Positions 1 to 11,279 of a DNA stretch of 64,000 nucleotides are shown here, in pieces. Below the pieces are notes generated by a model. The model saw only the letters and a list, made by a program, of their open reading frames with translations. It did not search any database and was not told the DNA's origin. Source of the DNA: Marsupella aquatica (lineage: Eukaryota; Marchantiophyta); assembly GCA_973895155.1 (NCBI GenBank), contig OZ316895.1:5952001-6016000 (forward strand). The letters run 5' to 3'. A program made the translations under genes and the position numbers. Each line of letters opens with the position of its first letter. The first letter of the stretch is position 1.

Positions 1-1956
1 GTTCGTGCATTCTTGGGATTGGCGAGCTATTATAGACGGTATGTGAAAGGATTTAGCCAACTTGCTAAACCTTTAACTATACTCACTAAGTTGGACCAGG
101 AGTGGATTTGGGGTGACGACCAAGAGCATGCTTTCCAAGAATTGAAGGAAAGATTGGCGTCAACACCTATTTTGAGAAGACCCGTTTCGGGACGACCATT
201 TCAACTACACACTGATTGGAGTGGAGTAGGACTTGGAGCAGTGCTGACTCAGAAGGATGATGAGGGGAATGAGTTTGTTGTGGCATATGCCAGTAGATCA
301 AACAATTCAGCAGAGGCTAAGTATAGCTCGTATGAGGGAGAGTGTTTGGCAGCTATGTGGGCTGTGGCACATTTCCGTTGCTATTTGTTTGGTAATCCGT
401 TCACCTTGATCACTGATCACCAGCCCCTCAAGTGGTTAATGGAGTCTAACAAGCTTACAGGAAAGCTTGCACGATGGGCATTGTTGTTACAAGAGTATGA
501 TTTCCAGGTTGTACATAGGCCTGGTAAAGTGAACTTGGATGCGGATGGGTTGAGCCGTAATCCATGTACCAATCAAGAGGATGAGACTGGAGCTCGATGG
601 CATGATGAGTCGGATAAGGAGAGTGTGCCAGGATGGCATGCATTTGCCTTTCTTTGTTGGGTTCCAACATATAGTGGATCTATGGACTCTACTTCATTGG
701 ATGGGGTAGACGTTGAGTCTTCAGATATGGATGTTGATGAGGTAGTTTTTGGGCAGCAAGATATTCATAACGACAAAAGAGTGTTGGAATATTTGCGTGG
801 TGGCTCCATTGTTGGCAATTGTGATGCTAAGGAGCGAGATAGGGTTCTACAACGAGCCAAGAGGTTTCGATGGGAAGGAAACCATCTTTTGAGGATACTA
901 CGTGATGGCAAGGTGTTGGTTGTACCAAAACCGTCACAACGAGTACGTTTGGTGCGACATGCGCATGAGGAGTTGGGTCACTTTGGTGTGAAACGCACAT
1001 ATAGCTTGTTGCAGACACAGTATTGGTGGTGTGGTATGCGCACTGAGGTCCAACAATTGATTGCTAAGTGTGTGGTATGTGATCGAGTGCGAGCATCGTT
1101 CAATGCTCCCACTCCCCAATTGCATCCGCTATCGATAATGGGTTTGGGATATCGATGGAGTTTGGACTTTGCTGGTCCATTACCTCTTACCCAACGTCAT
1201 AATCGATATATTTTGGTTATGGTGGAGCACTTCTCCAAGTGGATTGAACTAGTGGCATTGCCAGATAAAGCTGGTGGAGGAGTGGCTATCACATTTTTGG
1301 ATCGAGTACTCAGTCATTTTGGAGCACCAGCTGAGGTGTTGACTGATCAGGGTACGGAATTTCATGGAGAGTTTGAGGGTTTGTGTGAGAAAGCTCTTAT
1401 TGATCATCGTACTACTTCTCGTGATCATCCTGAGGCAGATGGATTGGCAGAGAGAGTTGTACAAACCGTGAAGAGAGGATTGCATAAGTATGGCTTGCAG
1501 GTTGGTCATTTGGGAGATTGGGATCTCCAGCTACCTTGGTTAGCTATGGGTTACCGTTTTAGTCGACAAGCATCACTTGCATCCTTCTCACCTTATTTCT
1601 TGCTCTATGGTAGAGAGCCAGATTTGTCAGCGGCTATTCGTCGTGATGTGGCAATTGTTGTGGATTTGGACGATCCCGATGTTTGGGTCAAGGTGTGTTC
1701 AGAAAGGGCACGAGTTTTTGAGAGAGTCATGCCCATGGCCTTTGACAACCTTGCCATTGCCCAACATCGTGATACTTTGAGGTATGCCACTATTCGTGGA
1801 GGAGGTTATCGTGCGAGGATTCGACGGTTTCATCTTGGTGATTTTGTTTATTTGCAGCAAACAGCACCCACGACACTTGATGTGACCGCAGGTCGGACAA
1901 TCTTACGTGTGCGTGAAGTGTTGTCTTTCTGGTGTCCTAATGTTGGAAGGACGTAA
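1..1956 (+). CDS. Ty3/gypsy pol, 3' part: RT end, RNase H, integrase (5' end outside window)
   Basis: The window opens inside a Ty3/gypsy polyprotein. The reading frame runs through the end of reverse transcriptase (FLGLASYYRRYVKGF) and then RNase H (LHTDWSGVGLGAVLTQ, ITDHQPLKWL, VHRPGKVNLDADGLSR). The integrase follows, with an HHCC zinc-binding head (HAHEELGHFG ... CVVCDRV) and a DDE core (LDFAGPLP, LTDQGTEFHG, HPEADGLAERVVQTVK). These parts make and integrate the cDNA copy of the element. After the catalytic core comes a GPY-like basic region (RIRRFHLGDFVYLQQ). The open frame stops at 1956, where a single extra base appears to throw the frame; the adjoining frame carries on into a PHD finger. 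Apart from that shift this copy is open throughout, so it is much younger than the gypsy copy at 12.6-25.3 kb. No chromodomain is visible. Confidence 0.93.
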   Translation, partial: VRAFLGLASYYRRYVKGFSQLAKPLTILTKLDQEWIWGDDQEHAFQELKERLASTPILRRPVSGRPFQLHTDWSGVGLGAVLTQKDDEGNEFVVAYASRSNNSAEAKYSSYEGECLAAMWAVAHFRCYLFGNPFTLITDHQPLKWLMESNKLTGKLARWALLLQEYDFQVVHRPGKVNLDADGLSRNPCTNQEDETGARWHDESDKESVPGWHAFAFLCWVPTYSGSMDSTSLDGVDVESSDMDVDEVVFGQQDIHNDKRVLEYLRGGSIVGNCDAKERDRVLQRAKRFRWEGNHLLRILRDGKVLVVPKPSQRVRLVRHAHEELGHFGVKRTYSLLQTQYWWCGMRTEVQQLIAKCVVCDRVRASFNAPTPQLHPLSIMGLGYRWSLDFAGPLPLTQRHNRYILVMVEHFSKWIELVALPDKAGGGVAITFLDRVLSHFGAPAEVLTDQGTEFHGEFEGLCEKALIDHRTTSRDHPEADGLAERVVQTVKRGLHKYGLQVGHLGDWDLQLPWLAMGYRFSRQASLASFSPYFLLYGREPDLSAAIRRDVAIVVDLDDPDVWVKVCSERARVFERVMPMAFDNLAIAQHRDTLRYATIRGGGYRARIRRFHLGDFVYLQQTAPTTLDVTAGRTILRVREVLSFWCPNVGRT

Positions 1957-2203
1957 TGGTATGGTTTGGAAGGATCATGTGCACAATTGTGCACCATGTC
2001 ATCTTTCAAACATTGACGATACAGTAGATCCAAGTTTGGCTCATGTTCGTGCCGGCTTGAAGTGTATGTTGTGTGGATCTGCTCAAGGAGCAGCCACTAT
2101 GTTGATTTGTGATAAGTGTTCTAGAGGATGGCACATGTCGTGTTTGACACCACCATTAGAGGTGATTCCTAGTGGATCATGGTTGTGTCCTCAATGTCGG
2201 TGA
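1907..2203 (+). pseudogene. C-terminal PHD finger of the gypsy integrase, one frame over
   Basis: In the frame next to the integrase the sequence continues as LMLEGRNGMVWKDHVHNC, then a short linker, then a full C4HC3 PHD finger. The zinc ligands are CMLC, CDKC, the His of GWHMSC with its following Cys, and the final CPQC. The stop lies at 2201-2203 and only untranslated DNA follows, so the finger is the last part of the polyprotein. The integrase frame (1 mod 3) and the PHD frame (2 mod 3) overlap around 1907-1956. A one-base insertion near 1930 is the simplest explanation; programmed frameshifting is possible but nothing proves it. PHD fingers read histone H3 tails, so by analogy with chromodomain integrases this could direct integration. 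That role is inferred. Confidence 0.85.
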
Positions 2204-2363
2204 AGCCGACTAGTTACCATTGGTGTTCTCATGGAAGGTATAGATTGCAGGAAGGTGAACGATGGGGCTCACTTGCACCCGGCCTCCTGATCTCTACACT
2301 TAAAAAGGTGTATATCAACCTTGTAGAACTTATGGCTAGCTAGAGTTAGGGGACCTCACTCCC

Positions 2364-2378
2364 AGCTAGGGGGGCGAT
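2364..2378 (+). promoter_or_regulatory. Polypurine tract of gypsy 1
   Basis: A G-rich purine stretch (CTAGGGGGGCGAT) sits directly before a TGTGAG repeat start, the expected place for the plus-strand primer next to a 3' LTR. Between the PHD stop (2203) and this tract is about 160 bp of untranslated sequence. Confidence 0.6.
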
Positions 2379-2851
2379 TGTGAGTTTTGGACATGTGTGG
2401 ATAGGAGTTCCACTTGTACTCCATTCTCTTATGTTTGTGATGTTGATTGTGACTATATATGCTTAGATATGTGTGACAAACGATGTATGTTGTGTAGCGA
2501 TGTTTATGCGCACGACAGCTGTCACACCATTATGAGTGGTAGTATAGGATATCGGACTATGTAGGTTTGAGGCTTTCATATGTGTGTTATCTAAGTGGTT
2601 TAGGGTTAGTGTATGTTTGTGAGGGATAGTTATATATCTCTTTGTGTTGGCTCAAAGGTCTCATCTTTTGATGTTGAGCCTTTCGAGCACAAACTCTAGC
2701 GGCTATGGTGTGGCTATCTAGGTTGTGTGTACGTAACGTGGATTCCTTGAGGCGCAAGGTGCGTTTGGCTTGACATAAGTGTGTGATCGCGTCAGACAAG
2801 ATTGTGTGTTTGATTGGCATCAATCATTGTTCGATTATTCTTGAAGATTGA
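2379..2851 (+). repeat. 3' LTR of gypsy 1
   Basis: It begins TGTGAGTTTTGG straight after the purine tract. Its second half contains blocks shared with the LTRs at about 13.0-13.2 kb and, reversed, 58.1-58.4 kb: GTCACACCATT, a segment like TTTTGATGTTGAGCCT, and GTGGATTCCTTGAGGCGCAAGG followed by GGCTTGACATA. The three LTRs therefore belong to one family with diverged U3 regions. The 3' boundary is set by the restart of the same TGTGAG sequence at 2852. Confidence 0.75.
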
Positions 2852-2993
2852 TTGTGAGTTTTGGACATGTGTGGATAGGAGTTCCACTTATACTCCATTC
2901 TCTTATGTTTGTGATGTTGATTGTGACTATGCTTAGATATGTGTGACAAGCGATGTATGTTGTGTAGCGATGTTTATGCGCACGACAGCCGTG
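2852..2993 (+). repeat. Second, truncated copy of the gypsy 1 LTR start
   Basis: This nearly repeats 2379-2520 with a few substitutions and loss of a short AT stretch. It breaks off after GCGCACGACAGCC. It is either a partial tandem LTR duplication or the remains of a second element joined head to tail. Confidence 0.8.
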
Positions 2994-4970
2994 GTACCCC
3001 AAAATATACACTTAGTTAACCCCCTGAGGGCCAATGGAACACAACCCTAACTAAGTGTAGTTTTTACTATACTAAAAGGGTATGTACTTACAAGGAAATG
3101 AAATCTGATGGGAAATGCTACTATTGCCCTCAAAACAACATTAATACACTTAAATGCGTAAGCCATTTTTCACTTTTTACCGTTTTGGCAAAAGTAATGG
3201 GAATTTTCCCTCTACCCAATGCAAATCAAGACTGTATGTCTTTATGAGAACTCCCATGAAAGTTGTGGAAGCCTATCAGTTGCGGAACTTGACTACCTTA
3301 ACACTTAGCTCCGGCGGCGCTGACTCCACGCCGAGCTCCCCTATGGTCCAGGCCCGGAACAACCATCTAGGGGGGACTTGTGGGCAATGGGGCGTGGCAC
3401 TGGCAAAGGCAAGGCGCTAAGCTGATGATATACACTAAGGACTTAGATTAGCTGAGGGCTAGTCCGGTCAAGGGGAAAGGGCTAGACTCAAGGTCGACCA
3501 TCCGGACCTCGGACGGACTTTGAGTTCAGAGGGCTTGATTGAGTTTAGGGTTTAGGGTTTAGAGCTCCTCTTGGGCCTAAGGCAAATGGAGTTTACTCCA
3601 TGGGCAACAAACGCTTGGGGCATGAGTTACGGCCCGATCCAGGTTTGGCCGATCCGGGGTCCCGGGCGACAACGGGATCTGAGAGCTTAGGCATGAGCAT
3701 CATTCGGCCTAATCACAACTGTCTAAGGCATTCCGTTTACAGACGTCTAACTAGAAAGTTATGGGCGTAGCCAATTGGTGGCGCGCCCAGAAGTGCGTTG
3801 GGGTCCAAATGGGGGACCAAAGTAGGTCCGGGGGTGGCAGGTCTCCAAAAACATATATGAGGGGAGTGGTGTCTCCCTAGGGGCTAAGGGCGAGCCGAAG
3901 TCATGAGCCGCGACGGTCGCAACACCAAGGGAAAACGTCAAACAGAAACGGGTATAACTTCCTAGCGGGAAGTCCGTTGGAGAACTTCTTGAGTGCGTTG
4001 GAAATCTCTCGAGGAGGGCTACGTCCTCCTGAGCTCAGATGGGTCTAGGGGTGCCATGGATTATCGGGGTTTGTTGGGGCTATCTCGCCCGCTTGCCAAA
4101 TCCTGCTGAAATAGCAGTCAAACCACGTTCAGTCTCCAAAGGGAGCTTGCGTTGGGGAGGCAAGGCCAAGTATGCATGGAGGTTGAGTTCAAGGGTACTT
4201 GGCCCCTAAGCCGTCAGTGGGGTGAGAACCGGGAGTTGGTTGCCTGAGTCGGGGCCATTCTGGTCCGACGTGTTGGGACAAGCTTGGGACGAGCTTTAGG
4301 ACAAGCTACGCTATTTGGGCCATGAGCATGTCTTGGGGGCAGGGTGGTCAGTTGGTGATGGATAGGTACAAGGGGGAACCCGGGCTGCACCCAAAGAGGG
4401 GCCGTTCAGGACGAACAGCGGGTGTCGGCTTTGGTTCCCGCTTATGGCAACGGGATGACCGATCGTTGACCTACTTACCAAATGTCTATTGAGCTTGAGT
4501 TAGGATGCTATACTTGGGGAAATCTAGATCCTGTCGGGTTACTTACTGAGGTACTTGGTTGCTTGTGCAGACTGTGAGAATCGTTGAGTAACAGTCATGT
4601 TAGGGAGCAAGTGCGGCTTCGTATGGGAGGGGTCGCGATCGGTGCAAGGGGCACCAAGTTGCTTGCTCGAGGAGTTTCGTGGGGGCTTTCGGGCACCAGG
4701 GGCACTTAGGCGTGGGTGCTGGGATTGGTGAGGGCGTTGGGTGGCAAGGTCCACCACTCTATCTTTTGTTCCCTTAAGGAAGTAGTGTGGGCTCAACACT
4801 TAACCTGTAACCTTAATTACGGTCCATTAGCGTTAGGCATGACTATTGTGCAAACAATTTGGACTATAGCCTATGAATGTGATATCTGGTAGAAATTTAG
4901 GATTCTGCAAAACTGCAATGAAGTGCTAACAATGAGTTACTTATCAACCTTTTTGCTTGTGACCATCATC
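2994..4970. other. No gene seen; GC-rich unassigned DNA
   Basis: There is no coding similarity I can recognise. A small inverted repeat lies at about 3010-3060 (TACACTTAGTTA facing TAACTAAGTGTA). Two to three telomere-type TTTAGGG units lie at about 3544-3565. The GC-rich stretch 3280-4800 differs in composition from its surroundings and may be part of an unidentified repeat. Confidence 0.5.
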
Positions 4971-5086
4971 CCCTGGAATTTGGGGATGATGGTTGAAAGG
5001 CAGCTGGGCTGTTGATTAGCTTGTGATGATTTTTTGTTAATTCCCTGGAATTTGGGGATGAGACTTGAAAGGCAGCTGGGCTTTGA
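4971..5086. repeat. Short tandem duplication (about 72-bp period)
   Basis: The block CCCTGGAATTTGGGGATGA followed by TTGAAAGGCAGCTGGGCT occurs twice, at about 4972 and 5043. The rest of 5087-6934 shows no recognisable gene and probably includes sequence downstream of the glycosyltransferase gene. Confidence 0.7.
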
Positions 5087-6934
5087 GCCTGATGTGGCTC
5101 TTCGTGCTTCATTGGGGGTGACAGCAGGGAAAGAGAGGAGACATATAATACTGTTGTTGGGAAAGCTTTGCCCCAAAAATCTTTTCAAAGCCTAAAGTCT
5201 GGTGTTGACCTGTAAAGTATTTCTCCAGATGAAAAGTGAGTTCTTATAAAGCTACCGGACAGTGGGAATGAGCCGGGTATACAACCCTAACACAAAGCAT
5301 TTCTTAGTTTTGTCAAGAAAATCAATGGCCTTGCCTTGACTTGACAAGGATTGAGCCACCGTATGTATCCTAAGGCAAAAGGGATGGCTGTCTGAATTTG
5401 TTAGCAATTGTGGGAACTGAAACTGAAATCCCACTGAAATTTAAACAAATGTTGCTGATCTGTTGGTGTCATAAATGCATCGTACAGCTTTTTCAAAGCA
5501 TGTTCGTGACATTACAGACACTTTGTAAAGTCTGTTTTGTGACATTACGGACAGTGTTAGCAGATATGGAGGTTAGACCATACCCCTCATGGGGCCGGTC
5601 AATGCTGCCTCATCAGATTTGTAAAATCAAGTTACGGGATCAACCATGATTTCTCTGTGGCCAAGTTCTGAGACCCGCTTTTAGAGAAAAACCCAAGTAA
5701 TCTTTTCGTGGCCAATATGAACTTCCCAAGTGACTGAAATTGAACTGCGGTAGATGCTCTATAAGCTCTTATGATTTTCTTCTTGACGGAGGTACTTGAG
5801 ATGCTTGGTCCTACACCTAGGTGTTAACGTCTCCTGGAGTGATTCATCTTCTCATCAAACGTACTGAAGCACTGCTAGAAATATGTTAAGTTCAAATCTG
5901 GAAAAACGAAATTCTTCAGTGGAGAGTGAGGCAACTGAAGAATTTCGTGGCTGAGCACTCATTTGCCTTGTATTAAGATCCAAGAATGACTTGCTCTGAT
6001 TTTGCAAGAGGTTCTCTTTCGGGACTCCATTGCTTCCTTTTGATTTTGTAAGAGCTTCGTCTTCGAGTACTTTTTCGTAAGACGAGAAGTCTCTTGTGTG
6101 CGTTAACTCAGAATTTGAAGGTTGCTTAGTTCACCTCCAGACTTAGGTACTGGAGATCCTTGCTCTCTCAGGACGGATATCATAAGTGGAGCTTCTGGAG
6201 CATCTACTGCGGTTCGCACTCAGGAAGTTCACATTGGCCATTAGACGGATCACTCAAGGAGACATGGACACCTAGGTCCAGGAGCATGCTTTATAAGTAC
6301 CGAAGTCTGGAGGTGAAAGGGAGGATGACTCTGGAGGTACAGAAGACAATTAACACCCAGATACCGCACATTAAACAGATGTGAAAACAACGCGACAGCT
6401 CCAGGCGACAACCTGGGTTTAACTTGATTCAATGAGATGAAAAGAAGCAGATCCATCAAGTAAAATCTTCTTAGAATTGCAACACCCGGATCTCCGTCTG
6501 CTACAAGTGATCGTAGATCATACACCGGACCTGGTTCCTATCTGGGTGGATTTGCAGCTTTTCCAGCTTCAAGCTGAATACTTTCGCTACAAACAAACTC
6601 ACATGGTCGCTCAGACTTGCTGTGTACTTTTTCATATACTATACAGAACACATTTGTCCTTTCATTGTAAAGAGAGGCTCTGTCTCGAAGGGACGTAATT
6701 GACGTCCTTAAGACAACTCTTTTCTTCAGTATTTAGATCAATCGTAATTGAACAAAACACTGGATCAACACAGGACAAAACATGGCATCTACAAACCACA
6801 TACATATTATTGTGGCAAAGAATGGTGGGATTTTGCTTCAGCATATTCTCCTATGGCCCCATCTGGTAATTCCACATGAGAAGCTATCCTATCGACATTT
6901 AAGCTGCTCTCGTCCAGAGGGATACGTTATACAG

Positions 6935-9900
6935 TTACCATGAATGTAAGCACTCTTTTGGCGCTTGCCAGAAGACTCTCTCTTCCTTCTTTTGTTGCGG
7001 TGACATGGCCTTGTACTGGGCCCAATCCGAAATGGTAAGTTTCAGATCAAATAGTTTCCTCTCGAGCCCTGTACAGCAATTGGCATGCATGGTGCATACT
7101 TTTGAAAGATCCTGCGATACTTCACAAAATCCTCCAAAATAGATGGTCTCAAGAAACTCGATCTTCAGCTTAAACCTGGCAAACTCCCTAGTTTTCTTGA
7201 TAAAGTTGAAGACATCCTGATCGTGTTGAGTAGGATGTTTTAGGCGTGATTCGTGCCAAAACTTGTAGAAGTCGACAGTCTGCTGATTTGAGCGGACGAA
7301 CACAAATCCTCCATTGGGAAGATTAGTAAGGTCAGTTGGATTGCCATTGAAGTGATCGCAGGCAATCTGGAAGTCCGCATCGGGTGAGAGATGTGGAAAA
7401 GGGTCCCGAAACCACATGATGTCTGCATCCTGCAAGCCAGTAGAACACAATTTCAGGTCAGTACACAGTTTTCTCAGTGGAAAGGCCGTTGTTTGCAGGA
7501 AATGCCTACTGCATCATAGGCACATGCATTAAGTTACTCCCATAGCACAGCTATTGCAGGTGGGCACACATTACAATCAATTAACATTTGTCTAAAACTC
7601 TACTTCCCCAAGAAAACACGAAAGATTCCATATTGCAGATTTCTCCATGGTTATAACCAAGCACATCCTCGGCACAGTTGAAAAACCAGGCGCCTACTAA
7701 ATACCATTTACCAAAGGTATAAGATAACGCAAACCAATTAGACGAAATTCAGAGGACACGCCATCACTAAGCGATAACAGAGTAAATCCGTCTCTCATCA
7801 CATGTGAAGAAACACCAGTGGAAGTCTGATCTGCTGGACACGTCGAGACTCCCTTGATCATTTCTAAGTACGGCGACTTTCCAGAGAGTTACCCTCTATC
7901 ACCGGGATGGAAAAGTGGTAAGACAACAAAAACGACAAATTTTGTCAAATCTGCACACCAGTCGTGACCGAAAGAAGTTAAAAGACTTACTGAAAATAGC
8001 AGGTCGTAACCCAGTTCGAGCACGATTCTCAAGAATTCAACTCGCCGCCACATCATCTTCAAATAATCACCGCTCATAAAAAATTTCTCCGTAGCAAAGT
8101 CAACACCCTCTGTCTCTAATCTAAAGCAATGATGATGAATTTCCAGGCATCGATCGTACGATGTCTGATCCAGAGCTATGATCAGGAGGTGATTCAGATA
8201 GTGGGAGATCCCGTCGCCTGCATGAAAACTCCCCAAAAAGAGATCAATCATACTGTCCTCTGAAGCCCAAGCTGCATTCAATGCAGTCATTAAAAGAGTT
8301 CTATTCGGCAGTGCCGCCTTCTCGAGTATCTCAAAGAGCCCAGGGAATTCCTCTTCAATCTGAAAATACAACACATAGAGTCAGAAGTGTTCCTACGAAT
8401 TTTCACTAGTACACTCTAAACGACGAAGACATTCAGCCCAAACATTTTATCCAAGTTCATTCAAAAATACGTCTCCAAATTTAATACCGGAGCAAGAAGA
8501 CCCATTCAACACCGACCGCCTTGTGCTGCAAGGAATTTGCCTTCCAATCCAGAAGAGGGAGTAGGATGGTCACAACAGGTGGACGGAAGGTTTTCTAACA
8601 AGTTAGAGAACAAGATCATGTTTGTAAATGTTTTACACAAGGCAGCCAGAATTAGAACTATTCACTCAACCAATTATTTGGAGAAAGGACTCGCACACCA
8701 AAATAGAGCAGACGTTTTGACATATTTAATTTTAAATTTAACGCACTCCTGGTCCTGGGCAATTGGCCAGAAGGAAAATTGCAGGGGAGAAAACTCGTGC
8801 GAATGGTGCCTAGGTTGTCCACTAACAAACACACTAGCACCTGCTCATATTGGAACACTGCAGAGAGTAAGAGACCCCAGAGGCGACTATCCAAGGAAGA
8901 GCACGAGTTTCAGACTCATGCTCCGAGGCAAATTTACTTCAGTTTAAGGAATTCAATCCGCGGATGGACCCTAATTCTGCTGTGTAGAAATCCTCTCCTA
9001 GTTAGCATTCCTTAACAGATTTCCCTCGTATAAATTGGGCCAACTATGCGGAAATCTACACTCCTATTTGATTCGATCCCCAGGAACCTGAATGCTGGAG
9101 TCTCTGTATCAGAAGTAGGAGAGGAGGCTTAACGAGGCATTCTGCACGGTCGCAGCCATCTGAAATGACCCAACGTGACTCCATGCGACGCACTCAGGAA
9201 GCGCACCGGCTTCTCGATTAAGCACAGCGATAGACCCCCCGGATGCTTCTTAACCAAGCCCAGTGCGAGGAGATTACATAATTCGGGAAGGGGTAAGGAT
9301 CAGCCCTGTGGGAGAAAATTACCAGAATTCATTCTGTCCTAGAACAAGTATAACAATCCGGGGGACCCAACGTTAAATCCGGGCCAGGCGAGGAAAGTAA
9401 AATTGAATCGAAATAGCGCTCGTTCAAGAACTTGCCGAAACTCTTTGGAGGTGTCGTGAGTAGACATGAACGTGCCCACTCCAGTCCTAATGAACATGTT
9501 GACTGCTGACTACCGTGATGAGCCTGTAGAGTTTAGTCTACGAGCGTACCGCCTGCCAGATTCGCTCCATCTCCAACTGTGCAACTATCTCCCTAGACAG
9601 ATCGAGATCCAGATCCAGATCCAGACTCACACAACTCAATCGGGCCAATCGGAACCGCTGATTAGACCAGATCATCCGAAATGTACCAAACTGGTATAGA
9701 CCTTCTGCACGGCCACGACATTCAATGGTCTTTCCTTCGTGGCGATGGCATCGAAAGTTCACTGCAGAGACTACGGACCCCTAGATGTGCATCATCACGA
9801 TGTTCCAGAACATGGACATGCACATTATCACCCCACGACGACTGCACTGAAGCATCACTCTAGGAAATCTGCAGCGAGAGACAGGTCAATATAGATCGAG

Positions 9901-10243
9901 ATGGATGGGGACAGATGGAACTTACAGCTGAAAAATTCACGCCGGTCAGTTTAGTTTGAAACACAGGTGGACTGAATTTTGCTGTCTGATTTGCAGAGGA
10001 TCCTCCCTCGTCAGATAAAATCTCTCTTCCCTCTCCATCGGTGTTCGTCCCCAGGAAATAATTGAACCGATTAGCCAGTGCATTCTGGACGACCATCGCA
10101 GTGGGAGTATGCATTACGAGGAAGTAGGGGAGGATTATTAAAGGAGTCCATAGTCCAAGAACAATCAGATCCCTCAACCGGCACTTCAGCATCGCCATTT
10201 CTCGTCCTTCCTTTCCCTCCTCCTCTGAGCTACTGTATCTCAA
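6935..10243 (-). CDS. Nucleotide-diphospho-sugar transferase (PF03407 family), 3 exons
   Basis: This is a host gene on the minus strand. Exons are 10243-9926, 8359-7991 and 7429-6935, all joined in phase 0 at canonical sites (GTAAGT donors, TTTTCAG and TTGCAG acceptors). Exon 1 gives a type II membrane anchor (LIVLGLWTPLIILPYFLV) and stem, implying a Golgi lumenal enzyme. Exon 2 carries the family signature: ALNAAWA, DLFLGSFHAG, ALDQTSYDRC, a His/Cys cluster and MSGDYLKMMWRR. Exon 3 starts with the metal-binding DxD motif in DADIMWFRDPF, then FQIACDHF, PNGGFVFVRSN, KFWHESR, HDQDVFN, YFGGFCE and CTMHANCC. These match the plant At1g14590/At4g15970-type family, thought to add sugars to wall or glycoprotein substrates; the exact substrate is unknown. 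The first Met (10243) is used, but a Met at about 10198 before the anchor is equally plausible. No breaks are seen. Confidence 0.92.
8360..9925 (-). other. Intron 1 of the glycosyltransferase
   Basis: About 1.57 kb between GTAAGT and TTTTCAG. I see no gene inside; a short GATCCA microrepeat lies at about 9602-9625. Confidence 0.85.
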
Positions 10244-11279
10244 GTGTTCGCTCCTCCTTTCTCCTCGTACTCCTAGAGTAAGTATCTACGACCTGTTCCT
10301 GCACTTAACCATACTCTTCACACATAATATTGTCCGATCATGGCCTCCGTCAGTCCCTAAGCGTCATCCCTCGCCAGTTAGCTTCTCTCCTTTGAATCCG
10401 CACCACGGAGCCTCAACGAGGAAGCACCCCGCTGAAAACATCCATTAGGTCAACATTGCGTCGACAGAAAATCGAAGGAATGCACAGGGCAGACCCACGC
10501 TCCGTGACTCTTTTCAGCCCGATTGAGATAGAAGAGTGTGCACAGATGCCGTCCCGCTCGAAAATGAACCCTGTCTGACCATACCCGCGCACATTACTCG
10601 ATGTCCCTTCCCCGATTTCCCCTTTCGCACGAACCCTCCTGCCGGCGAATCCGCACGCCACGCCACGCCACAGTACTGTAAGAATCGAAGAGTGGAATAC
10701 TCAAAAAGGGCGTATCGACTATCAACAAAGTCTGCCTCGTGCGATGCGAAGTCCTCGATCCGAGTCAAACGCGTGATCCAGCCATGTCACCCTCTGTTTC
10801 TCGCATTCACAGAGTAAACAATCAATCTTCCTCAGAGCTCAGTCCTCACTACTCAGTCCTCCGCTCCTCGCCCTCGTTCTCGGTCACTCCGTCGTCTCCT
10901 GATGCCCTGCCGCCGTGGTGCTGTGATGCCATTGCGCAGGAGCGCGATCTGGAAGCTGGAGGACTGCTGCAGCTGCTGCTGACGAGCATCATCATCATCG
11001 TGCAGCAATCGGAGCACAAGAAAGCACTCTTCGTCTCTTCTCGACTGGAACTCTGGAAGGGCCGCTTTTTGGCCCGAGAATTTCGGGTCTCGAGCGGCAT
11101 GATTGAAATTTTCGCATAATCGTTAAAATCGTCAGTAGCGCGGCTCAGAATTCCCCAATTAATGCATTCATTCTCGTTTTACTATACTAAATTACTTTAT
11201 TCGAGCATTGACAAGTGTTTGCAATAATTATGGCAACTGCCATGTTGTCATATATACTGTATGTATGAGTGTATGTACA
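10244..11279. other. Upstream region of the glycosyltransferase; no other gene recognised
   Basis: It presumably holds the minus-strand promoter and 5' UTR. Open frames here (for example 10739-11119 plus) show no motif I recognise and contain simple-sequence stretches (CATCATCATC, CTGCTG). Confidence 0.4.

Noticed and set aside
3544-3565. Telomere-type TTTAGGG repeats as an interstitial telomere
   Set aside because: Only two to three units; too short to mean more than chance or a promoter-like telo-box.
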